Shown one piece after another: positions 1 through 15,011 of a stretch of DNA of 64,000 nucleotides. The stretch comes from Phytophthora quininea (taxonomy: Eukaryota > Oomycota > Peronosporomycetes > Peronosporales > Peronosporaceae). Within the stretch, counting starts at the first letter, position 1. Each line of letters begins with the position of its first letter. The notes under the pieces are model-generated. The model was not told where the DNA came from. It saw only the letters and a list, made by a program, of their open reading frames with translations, and made no database searches. The translations under genes were made by a program, and so were the position numbers. The DNA is taken from NCBI GenBank assembly GCA_011947345.1, contig JAAVTG010000568.1, forward strand, positions 1 to 64,000, given 5' to 3'.

Positions 1-671
1 TGATGCCTGCAATGGCTTTTGTGAACGCTTATTGGCTGATGCACCAGTTTCTGTCGCTGCAAACTATCACCATCTTCTTCCCACATACGAAAACGTAGTC
101 TCCCAAGTTTTCATCCCAATCCGGTAATTCCGGCCATAGCTGTCCTTCCTGATCGCTGATTGGGTGGTGGGCCTGTCTCTGTCTTTTCACACTATCACCA
201 TCTTCTTCCCCGTATATGAAAGCGTCGTCCCTACGTTTTCAGCCGAAACCGGTATGTACAGCCGCAGCAATCGTTCCTGATCGCTGATTGGATAATGGGC
301 CTGTCTCTGTCACTTCAGACTATCACCATCATGTTCTCCGTATATGAAAACATGCTTCCCAAGTTTTCAGCCCAATCGGTAGAGTACAGCCGTTGGTATC
401 GTTGCTGATCGCTGATTGGCGGATGCGCCTGTTTCTGCTCGCTCAGAGTATCACCATCATGTTCGCCGTACTGAAAACCCTAGTTACACTTAGTTTCATT
501 ATGCTGTGATCCGTATTACCGTCAGTATCGTCTGATAACCGAAAATAGTGTATCGAGTAGTACTCATTTGGGCGCTAAAGCAGCGCGCTACAGGAATAAA
601 CAGCAGCAAAAGCCCAAAATAGAGCCCATAACGCGACGTCATTTTAGTGCGATACATATGTAGCGCCGACC
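1..671 (+). repeat. Partial satellite unit at window edge
   Basis: This is the right-hand part of a unit cut by the window start. It begins inside the first 129-bp subrepeat (ATTGGCTGATGCACCAG near 31) and shows further subrepeats near 160, 290 and 415. It ends with the constant module and TA run near 671-682. No gene is present. Confidence 0.93.
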
Positions 672-2213
672 ATATATATATAGTTCACTCCCACGCTATC
701 TTTCTCGTTTACCTATCACCAAATCATACTATTGACACGTTCATTTGACTCAAACCATACACTACGAACACTCAAACACGAACACATCCATACACAATAA
801 CACGCATTCTCTGCATACATTCCCACTCTACACACTCATATGCTACACGACTCTACTCTACACAAGCGTACACTCACTCACCTTCATACGATTCCCAATA
901 ACAAATACCACTCTCGCACGCAAAGCCATCCATGACCTGTTTCCACTACCTGTCCTTAATCGTCGTTGCATTAACTAGTCTACATACCTTTTTGTCGTTC
1001 CCATACACATCTATATATGATACAACACGCTTATTCGACACATATTCTCCCTCGACAACAGACTTCCCAACCTCCAATGATACGCTGCATACACTCGCAC
1101 TATACAAACATTCAAACGTACATACGCACATTCAGTTGCTACACATATTCCGACCTTACACACCATTTGTCTCATAATCACAGACTCAAGGACGTACTTT
1201 CATTATGTTCTTCGTTGAGTCCCGCCAGCAAGTTCACCTTGCGTCGAAACATATCTCTTCACTGTTTCGATTGAGTCGGGCGTACGATGCCTGCAATGGC
1301 TTTTGTGAACGCTCATTGGCGGATGCACCAGTTTCTGTCGCTGCAAACCATCACCATCTTCTTCCCCACATACGAAAACGTAGTCTCGCAAGTTCTCATC
1401 CCAAACGGGAGTAAGCGGCCGTAATGAGCCTTACTGATCGTTGACTGCTTGACAGGCCTGTCTCTATCACTTCGCAGTGTCACCATTGTGTTCCGCGTAT
1501 ACAAAACGTGATTCTCCAAGGTTTTAGTCGAAGCAGGTGTGTGCCACCGTAGATAACGTTGCTACTCGCTGATTGGGTGATGGGCCTGTCTATGTCATCA
1601 CAGACGATCACCATCGTGTTCTCCACATATGAAAACGTCGTCTCCCACGTTTTCATCCCAATCCGGTAATTCCGGCCATAGCTATCCTTCCCGATCGCTG
1701 ATTGGGTGATGGGGCTGTCTCTGTCTTTCACACTATCACCATCTTCTTCCCCGTATATGAAAGCGTCGTCCCCTAAGTTTTCAGCCGAAACCGGTATGTA
1801 CAGCCGCAGCAATCGTTCCTGATCGCTGATTGGATAATGGGCCTGTCTCTGTCACTTCAGACTATCACCATCATGTTCTCCGTATATGAAAACATGCTTC
1901 CCAAGTTTCCAGCCCAATCGGTGGAGTACAGCCGTAGTTTTCGTTGCGGATCGCTGATTGGCGGATGCGCCTGTTTCTGCTCGCTCAGAGTATCACCATC
2001 ATGTTCGCCGTACTGAAACCCTAGTTACACTTAGTTTCATTATGCTGTGATCCGTATTACCGTCAGTATCGTCTGATAACCGAAAATAGTGTATCGAGTA
2101 GTACTCATTTGGGCGCTAAAAAGCAGCGCGCTACAGGAATAAACAGCAGCAAAGCCCAAAATAGAGCCCATAACGCGACGTCATTTTAGTGCGATACATA
2201 TGTAGCGCCGACC
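672..2213 (+). repeat. 1542-bp satellite unit
   Basis: This unit starts after the TA run with TTCACTCCCACGC, which matches an internal point of the longer classes, for example about 2568-2580 in the next unit. It therefore looks like a left-truncated version of the 1.74-kb class. It contains six recognisable 129-bp-type subrepeats, starting near 1313, 1440, 1568, 1697, 1827 and 1953. No RNA gene or credible protein gene is visible. Confidence 0.93.
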
Positions 2214-5200
2214 ATATATATATACCATTTTTCTTCTCACACACTCTTATCCTACACACTCACACTTTACACTACACCCATTCATTCTCTACATACTCCT
2301 TCTTTAAACATTCCCATTTCACATACTCATTCTTCTCCATACAATATCCACATATCTACTATTATGCACCTCATACACTCACACTTATATACACTCTTAC
2401 ACAATTATCTACTATCCATACTCTCCACGTACTTCTTCTTCTTCTCATTTTTCCACATTATCAACCAACTCTTTTAAATCATTCAAATCACCTTTCTGAT
2501 CAATCCCAACCCATCTCATTATAATCAACTACTATCATTCTTTTCTTTTTTTTTTTCTTTCACTCCCACGCTATCTTTCTCATTCACCTATCACCAAATC
2601 ATACTATTGACACGTTCATTTTACTCAAACCATATACTACGAACACGCAAACACCAACACATCCATACACAATAACACGCATTCTCTGCATACATTCCCA
2701 CTCTACACACGCATATTCGACACCTACTCCTCCTCTACACAAGCGTACACTCACGCACCTTCATACGATTCCCAATACCACTCTCGCACGCATAGTCATC
2801 CATGACCTGTTTCCACTACCTGTCCTTAATCGTCGTTGCATTAACTAGTCTACATACGTTTTTGTCGTTCCCATACACACATCTATATATGATACAACAC
2901 GCTTATTCGACACATATTCTCCCTCGACAACAGACTTCCCAACCTCCAATGATACGCTGCATACACTCGTACGATACAAACATTCAAACCTACATACGCA
3001 CATTCAGTTGCTACACATATTCCGACCTTACACACCATTTGTCTCATAATCACAGACTCAAGGACGTACTTTCATTATGTTCTTCGTTGAGTCCCGCCAG
3101 CAAGTTCACCTTGCGTCAAAACATATCTCTTCACTGTTTCGAATCTGTCGGGCGTACGATGCCTGCAATGGCGTTTGTGAACGCTCATTGGTGGATGCAC
3201 CAGTTTCTGTCGCTGCAAACGGTCACCATCTTCTTCCCCACATACGAAAACGTAGTCTCCCAAGTTCTCATCCCAAACGGGATAAGCGGCCGTAATGAAC
3301 CTTACTGATCGTTGACTGGTTCACAGGCCTGTCTCTATCACTTCGCAGTGTCACCTTCGTGTTCCGAGTATACAAACACGTGATTCTCCAAGGTTTTAGT
3401 CGAAGCAGGTGTGTGCCACCGTAGATAACGTTGCTACTCGCTGAGTGGCTGATGGGCCTGACTATGTCATCTCAGACAATCACCATCGTGTTCTCCACAC
3501 ATGAAAACGTAGTCCCACGTTTTCATCCCAATCCGGTAATTCCGGTCATAGCTATCCTTCCCGATGGCTGATTGGGTGATGGGCCTGTCTCTGTCACTTC
3601 AGACTATCACCATCTTCTTCCCCGTATATGAAAGCGTCGTCCCCTAAGTTTTCAGCCCAATCGGTGGAGTACAGGCGTTGTTATCGATGCTGATCGCTGA
3701 TTGGCGGATGCGCCTGTTTCTGCTCGCTCAGAGTATCACCATCGTGTTCGCCATACTGAGAAACCCAGTTACACTTAGTTTCATTATGCTGTGATCAGTA
3801 TTACCGTCAGTATCGTCTGATAACCGAAAGTAGTGTATCGAGTAGTACTAATTTGGGCGCTAAAAAGCAGCGCTACAGGAATAAACAGCAGCAAAAGCCC
3901 AAAATAGAGCCCATAACGCGACGTCATTTTAGTGCGATACATATGTAGCGCCGACCATATATATATAGACACACTCTTATCCTACACACTCACACTTTAC
4001 ACTACACCCATTCATTCTCTACATACCTTCTTTAAACATTCCTATTTCACATACTCATTCTTCTCTATACAATATCCACATATCTACTCTTACACACCTC
4101 ATACACTCACACCTATATACACTCTTACACCATTATATACTATCCATACCCACCACATACTTCTTCTTCTTCTCATTTTTCACATTATCAACCAACTCTA
4201 TTAAATCATTCAAATCACCTTTCCGGTCAATCCCAATCCATCTCATTATACTCAACTATTATCATTCTTTTCTTTTTTTTCTTTTTTCTTTCACTCCCAC
4301 GCTATCTTTCTCATTTACCTATCATCAAATCATACTATTGACACGTTCATTTGACTCAAACCATATACTACCAACACGCAAACACCAACACATCCATACA
4401 CAATAACACGCATTCTCTGCATACATTCCCACTCTACACACGCATATTCGACACCTACTCCTCCTCTACACAAGCGTACACTCACGCACCTTCATACGAT
4501 TCCCAATACCACTCTCGCACGCATAGTCATCCATGACCTGTTTCCACTACCTGTCCTTAATCGTCGTTGCATTAACTAGTCTACATACGTTTTTGTCGTT
4601 CCCATACACACATCTATATATGATACAACACGCTTATGCTACACATATTCTCCCTCGACAACAGACTTCCCAACCTCCAATGATACGCTGCATACACTCG
4701 TACTATAAAAACATTCAAACCTACATACGCACCTTCAGTTGCTACACATATTCCGACCTCACACACCATTTGTCTCATAATCACAGACTCAAGGACGTAC
4801 TTTCATTATGTTCTTCGTTGAGTCCCGCCAGCAAGTTCACCTTGCGTCGAAACATATCTCTTCACTGTTTCGAATCCGTCGGGCGTACGATGCCTGCAAT
4901 GGCGTCTGTGAACGCTCATTGGCGGATGCACCAGTTTCTGTCGCTGCAAACGGTCACCATCTTCTTCCCCACATACGAAAACGTAGTCTCCCAAGTTCTC
5001 ATCCCAAACGGGATAAGCGGCCGTAATGAACCTTACTGATCGTTGACTGGTTCACAGGCCTGTCTTTATCACTTCGCCGTGTCACCATCGTGTTCCGCGT
5101 ATACAAAAACGTGATTCTCCAAGGTTTTAGTCGAATCAGGTGTGTGCCACCGTAGATAACGTTGCTACTCGCTGAGTGGCTGATGGGCCTGACTATGTCA

Positions 5201-8200
5201 TCTCAGACAATCACCATCGTGTTCTCCACACATGAAAACGTAGTCTCCACGTTTTCATCCCAATCCGGTAATTCCGGTCATAGCTATCCTTCCCGATGGC
5301 TGATTGGGTGATGGGCCTGTCTCTGTCACTTCAGACTATCACCATCTTCTTCCCCGTATATGAAAGCGTCGTCCCCTAAGTTTTCAGCCCAATCGGTGGA
5401 GTACAGGCGTTGTTATCGATGCTGATCGCTGATTGGCGGATGCGCCTGTTTCTGCTCGCTCAGAGTATCACCATCGTGTTCGCCATACTGAGAAACCCAG
5501 TTACACTTAGTTTCATTATGCTGTGATCAGTATTACCGTCAGTATCGTCTGATAACCGAAAGTAGTGTATCGAGTAGTACTAATTTGGGCGCTAAAAGCA
5601 GCGCGCTACAGGAATAAACAGCAGCAAAAGCCCAAAATAGAGCCCATAACGCGACGTCATTTTAGTGCGATACATATGTAGCGCCGACCATATATATATA
5701 GACACACTCTTATCCTACACACTCACACTTTACACTACACCCATTCATTCTCTACATACTCTCTTTTTAAACATTCCTATTTCACATACTCATTCTTCTC
5801 TATACAATATCTGCATATCTACTCTTACACACCTCATACACTTACACCTATATACACTCTTACACCATTATCTACTATCCATACTCTCCACATACTTCTT
5901 CTTCTTCTCATTTTTCCACATTACTACCTAACTCTCTATCAAATCATTCAAATCATCTTTCCGATCAATCCCAATCCATCTCATTATACTCAACTATTAT
6001 CATTCTTTTCTTTTTTCTTTTTTTCTTTCACTCCCACGCTATCTCTCTCATTTACCTATCATCAAATCATACTATTGACACTTTCCTTTTACTCAAACCA
6101 TATACTACCAACACGCAAACACCAACACATCCATACACAATAACACGCATTCTCTGCATACATTCCCACTCTACACACGCATATTCGACACCTACTCCTC
6201 CTCTACACAAGCGTACACTCACGCACCTTCATACGATTCCCAATACCACTCTCGCACGCATAGTCATCCATGACCTGTTTCCACTACCTGTCCTTAATCG
6301 TCGTTGCATTAACTAGTCTACATACGTTTTTGTCGTTCCCATACACACATCTATATATGATACAACACGCTTATGCTACACATATTCTCCCTCGACAACA
6401 GACTTCCCAACCTCCAATGATACGCTGCATACACTCGTACTATAAAAACATTCAAACCTACATACGCACCTTCAGTTGCTACACATATTCCGACCTCACA
6501 CACCATTTGTCTCATAATCACAGACTCAAGGACGTACTTTCATTATGTTCTTCGTTGAGTCCCGCCAGCAAGTTCACCTTGCGTCGAAACATATCTCTTC
6601 ACTGTTTCGAATCCGTCGGGCGTACGATGCCTGCAATGGCGTCTGTGAACGCTCATTGGCGGATGCACCAGTTTCTGTCGCTGCAAACGGTCACCATCTT
6701 CTTCCCCACATACGAAAACGTAGTCTCCCAAGTTCTCATCCCAAACGGGATAAGCGGCCGTAATGAACCTTACTGATCGTTGACTGGTTCACAGGCCTGT
6801 CTTTATCACTTCGCCGTGTCACCATCGTGTTCCGCGTATACAAAAACGTGATTCTCCAAGGTTTTAGTCGAATCAGGTGTGTGCCACCGTAGATAACGTT
6901 GCTACTCGCTGAGTGGCTGATGGGCCTGACTATGTCATCTCAGACAATCACCATCGTGTTCTCCACATGAAAACGTAGTCTCCCACGTTTTCATCCCAAT
7001 CCGGTAATTCCGGTCATAGCTATCCTTCCCGATGGCTGATTGGGTGATGGGCCTGTCTCTGTCACTTCAGACTATCACCATCTTCTTCCCCGTATATGAA
7101 AGCGTCGTCCCCTAAGTTTTCAGCCCAATCGGTGGAGTACAGGCGTTGTTATCGATGCTGATCGCTGATTGGCGGATGCGCCTGTTTCTGCTCGCTCAGA
7201 GTATCACCATCGTGTTCGCCATACTGAGAAACCCAGTTACACTTAGTTTCATTATGCTGTGATCAGTATTACCGTCAGTATCGTCTGATAACCGAAAGTA
7301 GTGTATCGAGTAGTACTAATTTGGGCGCTAAAAAGCAGCGCGCTACAGGAATAAACAGCAGCAAAAGCCCAAAATAGAGCCCATAACGCGACGTCATTTT
7401 AGTGCGATACATATGTAGCGCCGACCATATATATATAGACACACTCTTATCCTACACACTCACACTTTACACTACACCCATTCATTCTCTACATACTCTC
7501 TTTTAAACATTCCTATTTCACATACTCATTCTTCTCTATACAATATCTGCATATCTACTCTTACACACCTCATACACTTACACCTATATACACTCTTACA
7601 CCATTATCTACTATCCATACTCTCCACATACTTCTTCTTCTTCTCATTTTTCCACATTACTACCTAACTCTCTATCAAATCATTCAAATCATCTTTCCGA
7701 TCAATCCCAATCCATCTCATTATACTCAACTATTATCATTCTTTTCTTTTTTCTTTTTCTTTCACTCCCACGCTATCTCTCTCATTTACCTATCACCAAA
7801 TCATACTATTGACACTTTCCTTTTACTCAAACCATATACTACGAACACGCAAACACCAACACATCCATACACAATAACACGCATTCTCTGCATACATTCC
7901 CACTCTACACACGCATATTCGACACCTACTCCTCCTCTACACAAGCGTACACTCACGCACCTTCATACGATTCCCAATACCACTCTCGCACGCATAGTCA
8001 TCCATGACCTGTTTCCACTACCTGTCCTTAATCGTCGTTGCATTAACTAGTCTACATACGTTTTTGTCGTTCCCATACACACATCTATATATGATACAAC
8101 ACGCTTATGCTACACATATTCTCCCTCGACAACAGACTTCCCAACCTCCAATGATACGCTGCATACACTCGTACTATAAAAACATTCAAACCTACATACG

Positions 8201-9162
8201 CACCTTCAGTTGCTACACATATTCCGACCTCACACACCATTTGTCTCATAATCACAGACTCAAGGACGTACTTTCATTATGTTCTTCGTTGAGTCCCGCC
8301 AGCAAGTTCACCTTGCGTCGAAACATATCTCTTCACTGTTTCGAATCCGTCGGGCGTACGATGCCTGCAATGGCGTCTGTGAACGCTCATTGGCGGATGC
8401 ACCAGTTTCTGTCGCTGCAAACGGTCACCATCTTCTTCCCCACATACGAAAACGTAGTCTCCCAAGTTCTCATCCCAAACGGGATAAGCGGCCGTAATGA
8501 ACCTTACTGATCGTTGACTGGTTCACAGGCCTGTCTTTATCACTTCGCCGTGTCACCATCGTGTTCCGCGTATACAAAAACGTGATTCTCCAAGGTTTTA
8601 GTCGAATCAGGTGTGTGCCACCGTAGATAACGTTGCTACTCGCTGAGTGGCTGATGGGCCTGACTATGTCATCTCAGACAATCACCATCGTGTTCTCCAC
8701 ACATGAAAACGTAGTCTCCCACGTTTTCATCCCAATCCGGTAATTCCGGTCATAGCTATCCTTCCCGATGGCTGATTGGGTGATGGGCCTGTCTCTGTCA
8801 CTTCAGACTATCACCATCTTCTTCCCCGTATATGAAAGCGTCGTCCCCTAAGTTTTCAGCCCAATCGGTGGAGTACAGGCGTTGTTATCGATGCTGATCG
8901 CTGATTGGCGGATGCGCCTGTTTCTGCTCGCTCAGAGTATCACCATCGTGTTCGCCATACTGAGAAACCCAGTTACACTTAGTTTCATTATGCTGTGATC
9001 AGTATTACCGTCAGTATCGTCTGATAACCGAAAGTAGTGTATCGAGTAGTACTAATTTGGGCGCTAAAAAGCAGCGCGCTACAGGAATAAACAGCAGCAA
9101 AAGCCCAAAATAGAGCCCATAACGCGACGTCATTTTAGTGCGATACATATGTAGCGCCGACC
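2214..9162 (+). repeat. Four 1.73-1.74-kb satellite units
   Basis: Unit ends are at 3956, 5689, 7426 and 9162 (lengths 1743, 1733, 1737, 1736). Each begins within the G-poor CACACTCTTATCCTACAC segment, an internal point of the 2.17-kb class. Each carries five 129-bp subrepeats. Differences are mostly changes of pyrimidine homopolymer length and scattered substitutions, so these units share recent ancestry. A 168-codon open frame recurs at 2802, 4533, 6270 and 8004. It is nearly identical in all four, as expected from duplication, and has no recognised domain. Confidence 0.94.
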
Positions 9163-11029
9163 ATATATATATAGACACACTCTTATCCTACACACTCACA
9201 CTTTACACTACACCCATTCATTCTCTACATACCCTTCTTTAAACATTCCTATTTCACATACTCATTCTTCTCTATACAATATCCACATATCTACTCTTAC
9301 ACACCTCATACACTTACACGTATATACACTCTTACACTATTATATACTATCCATACTCTCCACATACTTCTTCTTCTTCTCATTTTTCCACATTACCAAC
9401 TAACTCTGTCAAATCATTCAAATCACCTTTCCTATCAATCCCAATCCATCTCATTATAATCAACTACTATCATTCTTTTTTCTTTTTTCTTTCACTCCCA
9501 CGCTATCTTTCTCATTCACCTATCACCAAATCATACTATTTACACTTTCCTTTTACTCAAACCATATACTACGAACACGCAAACACCAACACATCCATAC
9601 ACAATAACACGCATTCTCTGCATACATTCCCACTCTACACACGCATATTCGACACCTACTCCTCCTCTACACAAGCGTACACTCACGCACCTTCATACGA
9701 TTCCCAATACCACTCTCGCACGCATAGTCATCCATGACCTGTTTCCACTACCTGTCCTTAATCGTCGTTGCATTAACTAGTCTACATACGTTTTTGTCGT
9801 TCCCATACACACATCTATATATGATACAACACGCTTATGCTACACATATTCTCCCTCGACAACAGACTTCCCAACCTCCAATGATACGCTGCATACACTC
9901 GCACTATACAAATATTCAAACATTCAAACCTACATACGCACCTTCATTTGCTACACATATTCCGACCTTACACACCATTTGTCTCATAATCACAGACTCA
10001 AGGACGTACTTTCATTATGTTCTTCGTTGAGTCCCGCCAGCATGTCCGCCTTGCGTCGAAACATATCTCTTCACTGCTTCGATTGAGTCGGGCGTACGAT
10101 GCCTGCAATGGCGTCTGTGAACGCTCATTGGCGGATGCACCAGTTTCTGTCGCTGCAAACGATCACCATCTTCTTCCCCACATACGAAAACGTAGTCTCC
10201 CAAGTTCTCATCCCAAACGGGATAAGCGGCCGTAATGAACCTTACTGATCGTTGACTGGTTCACAGGCCTGTCTTTATCACTTCGCCGTGTCACCATCGT
10301 GTTCCGCGTATACAAAAACGTGATTCTCCAAGGTTTTAGTCGAAGCAGGTGTGTGCCACCGTAGATAACGTTGCTACTCGCTGAGTGGCTGATGGGCCTG
10401 ACTATGTCATCTCAGACAATCACCATCGTGTTCTCCACACATGAAAACGTAGTCTCCCACGTTTTCATCCCAATCCGGTAATTACGGCCATAGCTATCCT
10501 TCCCGATGGCTGATTGGGTGGTGGGCCTGTCTCTGTCTTTTCACACTATCACCATCTTCTTCCCCGTATATGAAAGCGTCGTCCCCTACGTTTTCAGCCG
10601 AAACCGGTATGTACAGCCGCAGCAATCGCTCCTGATCGCTGATTGGATGATGGGCCTGTCTCTGTCACATGGGACTATCACCATCATGTTCCGCGTATAT
10701 GAAAACATACTTCCACCAGTTTTCAGCCCAACCGGTGCAGTACAGGCGTTGTTATCGATGCGGATCGCTGATTGGCGGATGCGCCTGTTTCTGCTCGCTC
10801 AGAGTATCACCATCCTGTTCGCCATACTGAAAACCCCAGTTACACTTAGTTTCATTATGCTGTGATCCGTATTACCGTCAGTATCGTCTGATAACCGAAA
10901 ATAGTGTATCGAGTAGTACTAATTTGGGCGTTAAAAAGCAGCGCGCTACAGGAATAAACAGCAGCAAAAGCCCAAAATAGAGCCCATAACGCGACGTCAT
11001 TTTAGTGCGATACATATGTAGCGCCGACC
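9163..11029 (+). repeat. 1867-bp satellite unit with an extra subrepeat
   Basis: This unit has the same left start as the 1.74-kb class but is about 131 bp longer than the preceding unit. It carries six 129-bp-type subrepeats instead of five. The extra copy is the block beginning GCTGATTGGATGATGG near 10,636. This looks like an in-register gain by unequal recombination between subrepeats. Confidence 0.9.
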
Positions 11030-14000
11030 ATATATATATAGAACACTCTCGCACGCATAGTCATCCATGACCTGTTTCCACTACTTATTATTGATCTTCG
11101 TTGCATTAACTAGTCTACATACGTTTTTGTCGTTCCCATACACACATCTATATATGATACAACACGCTTATGCTACACATATTCTCCCTCGACAACAGAC
11201 TTCCCAACCTCCAATGATACGCTGCATACACTCGCACTATACAAATATTCAAACATTCAAACCTACATACGCACCTTCATTTGCTACACATATTCCGACC
11301 TTACACACCATTTGTCTCATAATCACAGACTCAAGGACGTACTTTCATTATGTTCTTCGTTGAGTCCCGCCAGCATGTCCGCCTTGCGTCGAAACATATC
11401 TCTTCACTGCTTCGATTGAGTCGGGCGTACGATGCCTGCAATGGCGTCTGTGAACGCTCATTGGCGGATGCACCAGTTTCTGTCGCTGCAAACGATCACC
11501 ATCTTCTTCCCCACATACGAAAACGTAGTCTCCCAAGTTCTCATCCCAAACGCGAGTAAGCGGCCGTAATGAACCTTACTGATCGTTGACTGCTTGACAG
11601 GCCTGTCCCTATCACTTCGCAGTGTCACCTTCGTGTTCCTCATATACAAAAACGTGCTTCTCCAAGGTTTCAGTCGAATCAGGTGTGTGCCACCGTAGAT
11701 AACGTTGCTACTCGCTGAGTGGCTGATGGGCCTGACTATGTCACCACAGACAAGCAACATCGTGTTCTCCACATATGAAAACGTAGTCTCGCAAGTTTTC
11801 ATCCCAATCCGGTAATTACGGCCATAGCTATCCTTCCCGATGGCTGATTGGGTGGTGGGCCTGTCTCTGTCTTTTCACACTATCACCATCTTCTTCCCCG
11901 TATATGAAAGCGTCGTCCCCTACGTTTTCAGCCGAAACCGGTATGTACAGCCGCAGCAATCGCTCCTGATCGCTGATTGGATGATGGGCCTGTCTCTGTC
12001 ACATGGGACTATCACCATCATGTTCCGCGTATATGAAAACATACTTCCACCAGTTTTCAGCCCAACCGGTGCAGTACAGGCGTTGTTATCGATGCGGATC
12101 GCTGATTGGCGGATGCGCCTGTTTCTGCTCGCTCAGAGTATCACCATCATGTTCGCCATACTGAAAAACCTAGCTACACTTAGTTTCATTATGCTGTGAT
12201 CCGTATTACCGTCAGTATCGTCTGATAACCGAAAATAGTGTATCGAGTAGTACTAATTTGGGCGTTAAAAAGCAGCGCGCTACAGGAATAAACAGCAGCA
12301 AAAGCCCAAAATAGAGCCCATAACGCGACGTCATTTTAGTGCGATACATATGTAGCGCCGACCATATATATATAGCACGCATAGTCATCCAAAACCGTTT
12401 TCCACTACTTCTTATTGATCCTCGTTGCATTAACTAGTCTACATACGTTTTTGTCGTTCCCATACACACATGTATATATGATACAACACGCTTATTCTAC
12501 ACATATTCTCCCTCGACAACAGACTTACCAATCTCCAATGATACGCTGCATACACTCGCACTATACAAATATTCAAACATTCAAACCTACATACGCACCT
12601 TCATTTGCTACACATATTCCGACCTTACACACCATTTGTCTCATAATCACAGACTCAAGGACGTACTTTCATTATGTTCTTCGTTGAGTCCCGCCAGCAT
12701 GTCCGCCTTGCGTCGAAACATATCTCTTCACTGCTTCGATTGAGTCGGGCGTACGATGCCTGCAATGGCGTCTGTGAACGCTCATTGGCGGATGCACCAG
12801 TTTCTGTCGCTGCAAACGATCACCATCTTCTTCCCCACATACGAAAACGTAGTCTCCCAAGTTCTCATCCCAAACGCGAGTAAGCGGCCGTAATGAACCT
12901 TACTGATCGTTGACTGCTTGACAGGCCTGTCCCTATCACTTCGCAGTGTCACCTTCGTGTTCCTCATATACAAAAACGTGCTTCTCCAAGGTTTCAGTCG
13001 AATCAGGTGTGTGCCACCGTAGATAACGTTGCTACTCGCTGAGTGGCTGATGGGCCTGACTATGTCACCACAGACAAGCAACATCGTGTTCTCCACATAT
13101 GAAAACGTAGTCTCGCAAGTTTTCATCCCAATCCGGTAATTACGGCCATAGCTATCCTTCCCGATGGCTGATTGGGTGGTGGGCCTGTCTCTGTCTTTTC
13201 ACACTATCACCATCTTCTTCCCCGTATATGAAAGCGTCGTCCCCTACGTTTTCAGCCGAAACCGGTATGTACAGCCGCAGCAATCGCTCCTGATCGCTGA
13301 TTGGATGATGGGCCTGTCTCTGTCACATGGGACTATCACCATCATGTTCCGCGTATATGAAAACATACTTCCACCAGTTTTCAGCCCAACCGGTGCAGTA
13401 CAGGCGTTGTTATCGATGCGGATCGCTGATTGGCGGATGCGCCTGTTTCTGCTCGCTCAGAGTATCACCATCATGTTCGCCATACTGAAAAACCTAGCTA
13501 CACTTAGTTTCATTATGCTGTGATCCGTATTACCGTCAGTATCGTCTGATAACCGAAAATAGTGTATCGAGTAGTACTAATTTGGGCGTTAAAAAGCAGC
13601 GCGCTACAGGAATAAACAGCAGCAAAAGCCCAAAATAGAGCCCATAACGCGACGTCATTTTAGTGCGATACATATGTAGCGCCGACCATATATATATAGC
13701 ACGCATAGTCATCCAAAACCGTTTTCCACTACTTCTTATTGATCCTCGTTGCATTAACTAGTCTACATACGTTTTTGTCGTTCCCATACACACATGTATA
13801 TATGATACAACACGCTTATTCTACACATATTCTCCCTCGACAACAGACTTACCAATCTCCAATGATACGCTGCATACACTCGCACTATACAAATATTCAA
13901 ACATTCAAACCTACATACGCACCTTCATTTGCTACACATATTCCGACCTTACACACCATTTGTCTCATAATCACAGACTCAAGGACGTACTTTCATTATG

Positions 14001-15011
14001 TTCTTCGTTGAGTCCCGCCAGCATGTCCGCCTTGCGTCGAAACATATCTCTTCACTGCTTCGATTGAGTCGGGCGTACGATGCCTGCAATGGCTTTTGTG
14101 AACGCTCATTGGCGGATGCACCAGTTTCTGTCGCTGCAAACGATCACCATCTTCTTCCCCACATACGAAAACGTAGTCTCCCAAGTTCTCATCCCAAACG
14201 CGAGTAAGCGGCCGTAATGAACCTTACTGATCGTTGACTGCTTGACAGGCCTGTCCCTATCACTTCGCAGTGTCACCTTCGTGTTCCTCATATACAAAAA
14301 CGTGCTTCTCCAAGGTTTCAGTCGAATCAGGTGTGTGCCACCGTAGATAACGTTGCTACTCGCTGAGTGGCTGATGGGCCTGACTATGTCACCACAGACA
14401 AGCAACATCGTGTTCTCCACATATGAAAACGTAGTCTCGCAAGTTTTCATCCCAATCCGGTAATTACGGCCATAGCTATCCTTCCCGATGGCTGATTGGG
14501 TGGTGGGCCTGTCTCTGTCTTTTCACACTATCACCATCTTCTTCCCCGTATATGAAAGCGTCGTCCCCTACGTTTTCAGCCGAAACCGGTATGTACAGCC
14601 GCAGCAATCGCTCCTGATCGCTGATTGGATGATGGGCCTGTCTCTGTCACATGGGACTATCACCATCATGTTCCGCGTATATGAAAACATACTTCCACCA
14701 GTTTTCAGCCCAACCGGTGCAGTACAGGCGTTGTTATCGATGCGGATCGCTGATTGGCGGATGCGCCTGTTTCTGCTCGCTCAGAGTATCACCATCATGT
14801 TCGCCATACTGAAAAACCTAGCTACACTTAGTTTCATTATGCTGTGATCCGTATTACCGTCAGTATCGTCTGATAACCGAAAATAGTGTATCGAGTAGTA
14901 CTAATTTGGGCGTTAAAAAGCAGCGCGCTACAGGAATAAACAGCAGCAAAAGCCCAAAATAGAGCCCATAACGCGACGTCATTTTAGTGCGATACATATG
15001 TAGCGCCGACC
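11030..15011 (+). repeat. Three 1.32-1.33-kb satellite units
   Basis: Unit ends are at 12,363, 13,687 and 15,011 (1334, 1324, 1324 bp). The first starts after the TA run at ACACTCTCGCACGCATAG and the next two slightly further in, at GCACGCATAGTCATCC. Both are internal points of the longer units, so the classes are successive left truncations. The two 1324-bp units are almost identical; one visible difference is GGCGTCTGTG versus GGCTTTTGTG near 12,770 and 14,092. That points to very recent duplication. Each has six subrepeats. Confidence 0.94.
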
